NCBI GenBank assembly: GCA_964354255.1
Contig: CAYGYX010000083.1
Span: 1-7,142, forward strand
Length of the DNA stretch: 7,142 nt
DNA from: VGBK01 sp964354255
GTDB taxonomy: Bacteria > Actinomycetota > Acidimicrobiia > Spongiisociales > UBA11373
Reading direction: 5' to 3'
Positions 1-4,134 of this stretch are shown here, piece by piece. A program made the position numbers and the translations under genes. Below the pieces are notes generated by a model. That model searched no databases, was not told where the DNA came from, and saw only the letters and a list, made by a program, of their open reading frames with translations. Numbering within the stretch: position 1 is the stretch's first letter; every line of letters begins with the position of its first letter.

Positions 1-526
1 GCTGGCGCATCCCACCGGAGAACTGGTGGGGGTGGTCGGTGATGCGCTGGCGGGGGTTCTTGATCCCCACCCGGTCGAGCAGGGCCATCGCCCGATCCCG
101 GGCCTCTCGCTTGCCGATCCCGCGGATGCGCAGCGGCTCGGTGAGCTGCTGCCCGATGGTCTGCACAGGGTTCAGCGCCGACAGGGGGTCCTGGAAGATG
201 TAGCCGACCTGGGCGCCCCGGACATCCCGCATGTGCTCGGGGGAGGCCTGCAGGAGGTCGACGCCGTCGAACCAGACCTCCCCCTCGACGATGGCGGTGG
301 GCAGCAGGCGCAGGATCGACAGGGCGGTGACCGTCTTGCCGGAGCCCGACTCGCCCACGATGCCGACGCGCCCGTGGCGCCCCACGGAGAGGCCGACGCC
401 GTTGACGGCGCGCACGACGCCCTGGCGGGTGGGGAAGCTGACTGCCAGGTTCTTGACGTCGAGGAGGGGAGCGTCGCCGGCCGCCGGCTGCTGCCCTGGA
501 GAAGGGTCTTCGGTCACGGTGGTCAT
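1..526 (-). CDS. Dpp/Opp-type ABC transporter ATP-binding protein (N-terminal part, cut by window edge)
   Basis: This is the N-terminal 175 residues of a nucleotide-binding subunit that would power an inner-membrane importer of the oligopeptide/dipeptide/nickel class. Seen in translation from 526: a Walker A motif GESGSGKT at residues 58-65, a Q-loop FQDPLSALNP at 111-120, and the ABC signature FSGGMRQ at 169-175, where the window ends. The Q-loop sequence and the spacing match DppD/OppD-like ATPases; the other strand-to-function assignment (peptide, nickel, sugar or other solute) cannot be made from the ATPase alone. Walker B, D-loop, H-loop and the C-terminal oligopeptide-transporter extension lie outside the window. 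The ATG at 526-524 overlaps the stop of the CoA-transferase in an ATGA and has GGAGGT four bases upstream, so the start is secure and translation is probably coupled. The partner permeases and binding protein are not visible; they may lie beyond the left edge. Confidence 0.93.
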   Translation of the reverse strand, partial: MTTVTEDPSPGQQPAAGDAPLLDVKNLAVSFPTRQGVVRAVNGVGLSVGRHGRVGIVGESGSGKTVTALSILRLLPTAIVEGEVWFDGVDLLQASPEHMRDVRGAQVGYIFQDPLSALNPVQTIGQQLTEPLRIRGIGKREARDRAMALLDRVGIKNPRQRITDHPHQFSGGMRQ

Positions 527-1836
527 GGGCACCTCCGGCTGTCTCCGCCGTCTTGGTGGGTGGCGGGGCCGGCTCCCACCACCGCCCCGGACGCCATGAT
601 CCTACCGACATCCTCCTCGGTGAAACCGGCCAGGCGGAGTACCTCCTCCGAGTGCTCGCCGTGGAGAGGTGGGGCCGACCGTACTCGCGCCGGAGTGCTG
701 GAGAACCGGTAGGGGGGAGCCACCATCCGGAGAGGGCCAATAGGGGAGTCGACGGTGATCACCATCTGGTTGTGGACGACCTGGGGGTCGGCCAGTGCCG
801 CGCCGAGGCCGTGGACCGGGGCGGCGTAGATGTCCTCGGGGACCATCAACCGCAGCCATTCATCTGTCGTGCGCGCGGCCAGAGCCTCCTCGAGCAGCTG
901 CTCGAACTCGACGCGATGACGGTTGCGGGCGGCGGCGGTGGCGAAGCGCGGGTCCCCGCCGAGGTCTTCGATGCCCAGGACCCGAGAGAGGGCGGGGAGG
1001 TCCTGACCGCTGGGCAGGGCCAGGTATCCGTCGCGGGTGGCGTACAACCCGTACGGCGGGGGGAGATACGGGTGGGCGTGCATCTCCGTCTCGCGCGCCG
1101 GCTCGCGCGCCGGCGCGTTGAGGAACAAGAACAGCTCCTCGGCCTGCGCGGCCAGCACGCTGTCGAGCAGGTTGACCTGGACGTGTTGGCCCTCACCGGT
1201 CCGGTCCCGGTGCAGCAGCGCCGCCAGCACCGCTACGACGCCGTTCATGCCGCCGAGTATGTCGGCGATTGGTATGCCCACCGCCAGGGGACGGCCGCCG
1301 GGGAGGGCGTTGAGGGCTCCCAGCCCCCCGATCGCCTGGGCGAGGACATCCTGACCCGGCCGTCCGGCGTAGGGGCCGTCCGGCCCGTACCCCGAGGCGG
1401 AGGCGTAGACGATGGAGGGGTTCAGTGCGGCGCACGCCGCATAGCCCAGTCCCAGCCGGTCCATGACCCCCGGACGGAAGTTCTGGTACACGACGTCGCT
1501 GACCTTCACCAGCCGCCGGACGACCTCGAGCCCCGTCTCCGTCTTCAGATCCACCGCGATGCTCTGCTTGTTGCGGTTCAAGGCGAGGAAGGCGGCCCCG
1601 TAGAAGTCCAGGTCGTAGCGGCCGTCTTCCCTTCGGGAGATGTCGTAGCGGGGCACGGGCTTCCCATCGGGGGCGAGCACCGCGGGCCGCTCCACCTTGA
1701 TCACTTCGGCGCCCAGATCGGCCAGGATCTGGGTGCCTAGCGGCCCCTGCATCCGCTCGGTGAAGTCCAGCACCCGGCAGCCGGCGAGGGGGGCGGGGGA
1801 ATCCGGCCGAAGGCCGGTTTGGTCCCCAGTCGTCAT
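523..1836 (-). CDS. CaiB/BaiF family (type III) CoA-transferase
   Basis: A 437-residue cytoplasmic enzyme predicted to move CoA between a carboxylic acid and an acyl-CoA through an aspartyl anhydride intermediate. Seen: the family N-terminus LAGCRVLDFTERMQGPLGTQ (residues 17-36), LGAEVIKVERP (41-51), NRNKQSIAVDL (87-97), VVYQNFRPGVMDRLGLGY (115-132), the RPGQDVLAQA stretch (159-168) and AALLHRDRTGEGQ (205-217). Aligned by eye to E. coli formyl-CoA transferase, Asp192 in IADILGGMN matches catalytic Asp169. Length is slightly above the usual 380-430. Some relatives are racemases (alpha-methylacyl-CoA racemase), so transferase versus racemase is not certain; the conserved IAD position favours transferase. 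The ATG at 1836 has GGAGAGGA about 11 bases upstream. It lies 91 bases after the TIM-barrel-like gene and overlaps the ABC ATPase start by 4 bases, so it is probably in one transcript with the transporter. Substrate unknown. A 12-bp tandem duplication lies inside it (residues 242-249). Confidence 0.95.
   Translation of the reverse strand: MTTGDQTGLRPDSPAPLAGCRVLDFTERMQGPLGTQILADLGAEVIKVERPAVLAPDGKPVPRYDISRREDGRYDLDFYGAAFLALNRNKQSIAVDLKTETGLEVVRRLVKVSDVVYQNFRPGVMDRLGLGYAACAALNPSIVYASASGYGPDGPYAGRPGQDVLAQAIGGLGALNALPGGRPLAVGIPIADILGGMNGVVAVLAALLHRDRTGEGQHVQVNLLDSVLAAQAEELFLFLNAPAREPARETEMHAHPYLPPPYGLYATRDGYLALPSGQDLPALSRVLGIEDLGGDPRFATAAARNRHRVEFEQLLEEALAARTTDEWLRLMVPEDIYAAPVHGLGAALADPQVVHNQMVITVDSPIGPLRMVAPPYRFSSTPARVRSAPPLHGEHSEEVLRLAGFTEEDVGRIMASGAVVGAGPATHQDGGDSRRCP
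531..536 (-). promoter_or_regulatory. Ribosome binding site of the ABC ATPase
   Basis: GGAGGT on the minus strand lies four bases before the ATG at 526. It is inside the 3' end of the CoA-transferase gene, so the ATPase has its own initiation signal although its start overlaps the upstream stop. Confidence 0.7.
1090..1113. repeat. Perfect 12-bp tandem duplication in the CoA-transferase gene
   Basis: The 12-base unit CTCGCGCGCCGG occurs twice back to back (1090-1101 and 1102-1113). On the coding strand it gives two copies of Pro-Ala-Arg-Glu at residues 242-249, in the region following the LFLFLN helix. The frame is kept, so the protein should tolerate it as a surface-loop extension. Confidence 0.8.
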
Positions 1837-1847
1837 GGCAGCGCCGG

Positions 1848-1855
1848 TCCTCTCC
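1848..1855 (-). promoter_or_regulatory. Probable ribosome binding site of the CoA-transferase
   Basis: GGAGAGGA on the minus strand, 11 bases before the ATG at 1836. Spacing is a little long, but no better start or site is visible nearby. Confidence 0.5.
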
Positions 1856-1866
1856 GGTCGTCGGAA

Positions 1867-1887
1867 CGGACGGCAGGGCGCCGTCCG
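1867..1887. other. 8-bp perfect inverted repeat between the TIM-barrel-like gene and the CoA-transferase gene
   Basis: CGGACGGC (1867-1874), a five-base loop, then GCCGTCCG (1880-1887). It lies 40 bases after the stop at 1928 and 31 bases before the CoA-transferase start. There is no T-run after the stem on either strand, so it is not a standard intrinsic terminator. It could stabilise an mRNA end, partly attenuate read-through into the CoA-transferase, or be chance in GC-rich DNA. Confidence 0.35.
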
Positions 1888-1927
1888 CGCCGCGGGATTC
1901 TAGCCCCCGCCCTACCCCCTTCCACCC

Positions 1928-3103
1928 TCAGGCGTAGAAGGCCCGGCGCCTGATCACCCCGGGGTTGTCGTGGCGGAACGTGCTGAAGACCAAGCCCGAT
2001 ACGGCCGGCAGGGAGAGCAGTGCTTGCTCGGCGCGCTCGTCGGGCTCCGCCCACTGCCGGGCCACGTAGAGCCTGGCCGGGCCTCCGGCGAACACGGGGG
2101 CGTAGTTGTCCCGGACGTCCTCGGCCAGTTCCTTCAGGCCTTTGCCGTCGACGTAGTTCTGCAGGTAGCCGTAGCCCCGGTGCATGGGCCAGAGCTGATG
2201 CCACATGGACGGGCACTGTGACGAGTTCTGGTCGATGACCAGCTCGTCCACCAGGTCCTCGGCCACCCAGTCGCGCCACTGCAACTCCCAGTTGCCCAGA
2301 GGGGGGCCGATGATGTCTCCGCGGGGAACCCCGACACCAAGCGTCAGACCGCGGGAGGTGAGGCGGGGGCGCAACTCGCGCAGGAACGCGGTGAAGTAGG
2401 AACCGTTGAGCTTCCTCCAGGCCGGGAGATCGAAGTCCTCTCTGAGGATGTCCTTCCCGGTCGAGGCCAGCATGTCCGCCCGCACCGGGTCGTTGAAGCC
2501 GTACTGATCGGCATGGTCAGCCGGGCGGGCCTGGCTGCGCAGGCAGAGGAAGACGCCGTCGAAGCCGGAGTTGGCCACCAGCGCCTCGATGCGCTCGGCC
2601 ATGTGGCGACGCACTTCGTCGTAGCCGTAGCACAGGACACCCCATTGCCGGCTGGCCCCGGTGCGGTCCACCGTGGCGTACTCCGGGTGGTCGCGGCTCC
2701 AATCGGTCTGCCAGGTGACATGCTGGCCGTGCATGTCGTCGTGGAAGCTGACCGCCCGCTCCTCGGGGGTGGGCAGGCCCCGGCCGTCGTCGAGCACGGA
2801 GACGTACAGCTGAGCCCTCATGCCCAGATCATGGGCCACCTGCGGGACGACCTCCAGGTCGTCCCAGTCGATGGAGTGGATCTTCCGCTCCTGAGCGCGC
2901 GGGTTATCGCTCGACGCGTAGTAGTGGGAGAGATCGCGGCGGGTCCGCACCTCCCGCCAGTGGATGATCTCAGCGCCGAATGCCGTCTGCCACGCAGCCG
3001 CGCGCTTCTTGACTCCATCGACCGTGTCGAGTTTGCCGTCGCCCTCGCCGAACACCAGGTGGTCCGGCCACGACACGCTGGCAACCGCGTAGCGATGCGG
3101 CAT
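1928..3103 (-). CDS. Uncharacterised TIM-barrel, glycosyl-hydrolase-like protein
   Basis: A 391-residue protein I do not recognise by name. No signal peptide or membrane segment is visible, so it should be cytoplasmic. Its layout resembles uncharacterised (beta/alpha)8 proteins related to glycosyl-hydrolase-like family 10 (COG1649-type): an early strand with EIIHWREV (45-52), a helix and strand in DLGMRAQLYVSVLDD (92-106), an HPEYATVDRTG segment (139-149), GVLCYGYDEVRRHM (155-168), a strand FDGVFLCLRSQ (181-191), LTLGVGVPRGD (253-263) and DWVAEDLVDELVIDQ (278-292). Candidate acidic residues at strand ends include Asp182 and Asp291, but no catalytic pair can be assigned. The ATG at 3103 is preferred over one 14 codons upstream because a strong AAGGAGAGGAAGG site lies just before it and the upstream 14 residues look like translated leader. 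It sits between the IclR regulator and the CoA-transferase on the same strand, which suggests a role in the same pathway. A sugar or sugar-acid-processing hydrolase, isomerase or lyase is possible; function is unproven. Confidence 0.85.
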   Translation of the reverse strand: MPHRYAVASVSWPDHLVFGEGDGKLDTVDGVKKRAAAWQTAFGAEIIHWREVRTRRDLSHYYASSDNPRAQERKIHSIDWDDLEVVPQVAHDLGMRAQLYVSVLDDGRGLPTPEERAVSFHDDMHGQHVTWQTDWSRDHPEYATVDRTGASRQWGVLCYGYDEVRRHMAERIEALVANSGFDGVFLCLRSQARPADHADQYGFNDPVRADMLASTGKDILREDFDLPAWRKLNGSYFTAFLRELRPRLTSRGLTLGVGVPRGDIIGPPLGNWELQWRDWVAEDLVDELVIDQNSSQCPSMWHQLWPMHRGYGYLQNYVDGKGLKELAEDVRDNYAPVFAGGPARLYVARQWAEPDERAEQALLSLPAVSGLVFSTFRHDNPGVIRRRAFYA

Positions 3104-3107
3104 GGCG

Positions 3108-3120
3108 CCTTCCTCTCCTT
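3108..3120 (-). promoter_or_regulatory. Ribosome binding site that decides the start of the TIM-barrel-like gene
   Basis: AAGGAGAGGAAGG on the minus strand ends four bases before the ATG at 3103. It lies downstream of the alternative ATG at 3145, which has no comparable site, so the shorter 391-residue product is favoured. Confidence 0.75.
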
Positions 3121-3125
3121 CCTGC

Positions 3126-3144
3126 TGCCCGGTACGGTCGGGCA
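3126..3144. promoter_or_regulatory. Short inverted repeat in the leader of the TIM-barrel-like gene
   Basis: TGCCCG (3126-3131), a seven-base centre, CGGGCA (3139-3144). It stands just upstream of the ribosome binding site in the 157-base gap (3104-3260) after the IclR gene. It might be an operator or a small RNA hairpin. In GC-rich DNA a 6-bp palindrome can occur by chance. The rest of the gap shows no clear -35/-10 pair; a TACCCT hexamer on the minus strand fits the loose TAnnnT -10 pattern but lacks a well-spaced -35. Confidence 0.25.
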
Positions 3145-3260
3145 ATCGGTGGCTGCCTCCAGGGTATCGAACTCCTGAGCGCCGCCAGCGAGCAACCCGT
3201 GCCGGCCGGGCCGATCACCCCCGGGGCTCGGGCGCAGCTGGGCGCCCTCCGGAGCCGGGC

Positions 3261-4019
3261 TCAGAGGGGCTGATAGCCGAGGCGCGCGGAGATTCGCGCC
3301 GCCGCCTCCTGGAGGACTGGGATCCAGCGGTCCTGCCGGCGCTCGATGGGTGCCGAAAGCGAGAGCCCGGCGACCACCCGCCCGGTGAAGTCGCGCACCG
3401 CCACCCCGATGCAGCCCACGCCTTCCTCGGCTTCCTCGTCGTCGAGGGCGTAGCCCCTTTCGCGAGCGGCCTCGATCTCCACGCCGAGCGCTACCGACGA
3501 TGTGATGGTGCGCGAGGTGAGGCGTGCCAGCCCCGTGCGCCGGGCGTAGTCCCCCACGAACTGCTCGCCCAGATCCCCCAGTATCACCTTGCCGACTGCG
3601 GTGACGTGCAGGGGTGCCCGGCTGCCGATGATCTGCTCCACGCGCATGATGCGCCTTGCCAGCGCCCTCTCTATGTAGACGACCTCGTCACCCTCCCGCA
3701 CGGTGAGGTTGATGGTCTCTCCGGTCAGATCCCGGAGTCCTTCCATGACGTCGCGAGCCCGATCACGGATGTCGATGTCGTGGCGGACCTTGCCGGCTAG
3801 ACGCCGGAGCTTGACGCCGAGGACGTAGCCGCCGTTGGGCTCTCGTTCCACGAAGCCGGCCTGTACCAGGGCGGCCAGGATGCGGTGGGCCGTCGAGGGA
3901 TGGAGCCGCGCCCTCGCAGCCAGCATCTTGAGGGGCGCCGGCTCGCCTGCCGCGGCGATCGCATCCATCAAGCGGGATGCCCGGTCGATGACCTGGATGA
4001 GGGGAGTGGGTGGGGTCAT
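3261..4019 (-). CDS. IclR family transcriptional regulator
   Basis: A 252-residue DNA-binding regulator, normal for the family. Seen: an N-terminal winged helix-turn-helix at about residues 8-70, with LAARARLHPSTAHRILAAL (33-51) as the helix-turn-helix and GFVEREPNGGYVLGVKL (55-71) as the wing; then the effector-binding domain, with VVYIERALA (113-121), APLHVTAVGKVIL (135-147), GYALDDEEAEEGVGCIGVAV (189-208) and VVAGLSLSAP (215-224), all typical IclR positions. The start at 4019 gives the usual short N-terminus before the HTH; an in-frame ATG at 4145 would add 42 unlikely residues and run across the divergent promoter region. No clear Shine-Dalgarno precedes 4019, so initiation may be weak or near-leaderless. 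Its gene heads the minus-strand series and diverges from the thiamine enzyme at 4135, so it probably controls both directions and itself in response to a pathway metabolite. Activator versus repressor cannot be told. Confidence 0.95.
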   Translation of the reverse strand: MTPPTPLIQVIDRASRLMDAIAAAGEPAPLKMLAARARLHPSTAHRILAALVQAGFVEREPNGGYVLGVKLRRLAGKVRHDIDIRDRARDVMEGLRDLTGETINLTVREGDEVVYIERALARRIMRVEQIIGSRAPLHVTAVGKVILGDLGEQFVGDYARRTGLARLTSRTITSSVALGVEIEAARERGYALDDEEAEEGVGCIGVAVRDFTGRVVAGLSLSAPIERRQDRWIPVLQEAAARISARLGYQPL

Positions 4020-4025
4020 TTCGTA

Positions 4026-4045
4026 ATGTGGAATGATTGCCACAT
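4026..4045. promoter_or_regulatory. Candidate IclR operator (20-bp interrupted palindrome)
   Basis: ATGTGG (4026-4031), eight bases, CCACAT (4040-4045): perfect 6-bp arms in the most AT-rich stretch of the neighbourhood. IclR-family proteins usually bind short inverted repeats of this size in the gap beside their own gene. The link to this regulator is an inference from position. Confidence 0.45.
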
Positions 4046-4124
4046 AGTAGAACGAGTGGCGCCGAGCATGGCTAGCATCGCGGCTCCGTGGAACGGTCCC
4101 CGCTGCCTGATGACGTTGAGCGTC

Positions 4125-4130
4125 GGAGGT
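4125..4130 (+). promoter_or_regulatory. Ribosome binding site of the thiamine enzyme
   Basis: GGAGGT four bases before the ATG at 4135 (seven before the GTG codon that follows it). It supports a start at 4135 or, less likely, 4138. Confidence 0.7.
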
Positions 4131-4134
4131 CCCA

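Larger units (their letters stand above)
4020..4134. promoter_or_regulatory. Divergent promoter/operator region between the IclR gene and the thiamine enzyme
   Basis: This 115-base gap must carry the promoters for both diverging genes. On the minus strand TACTAT (4044-4049) matches a -10 element at four of six bases and would start the IclR message about 18 bases before its ATG. On the plus strand TAGCAT (4073-4078) fits the loose TAnnnT -10 pattern. No convincing -35 element is seen for either. The 20-bp inverted repeat at 4026-4045 abuts and slightly overlaps the minus-strand -10 candidate, which would suit autoregulation. Confidence 0.4.

Noticed and set aside
26..712. Open frame of 228 codons on the plus strand over the ABC ATPase and the CoA-transferase end
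   Set aside because: It crosses two real minus-strand genes and their overlapping start/stop. The Walker A and Q-loop motifs on the minus strand settle the coding strand.
553..1740. Open frame of 395 codons on the plus strand opposite the CoA-transferase
   Set aside because: The minus-strand reading has clear family motifs from end to end; this frame has none and lacks a convincing ribosome binding site.
1867..1887. Intrinsic terminator after the TIM-barrel-like gene
   Set aside because: The stem is good, but no T-run follows it on either strand, so I list it only as an inverted repeat.
3102..3800. Open frame of 232 codons on the plus strand across the IclR gene end and the gap after it
   Set aside because: No motif is visible, and it runs antisense to the effector-binding domain of a secure IclR gene.
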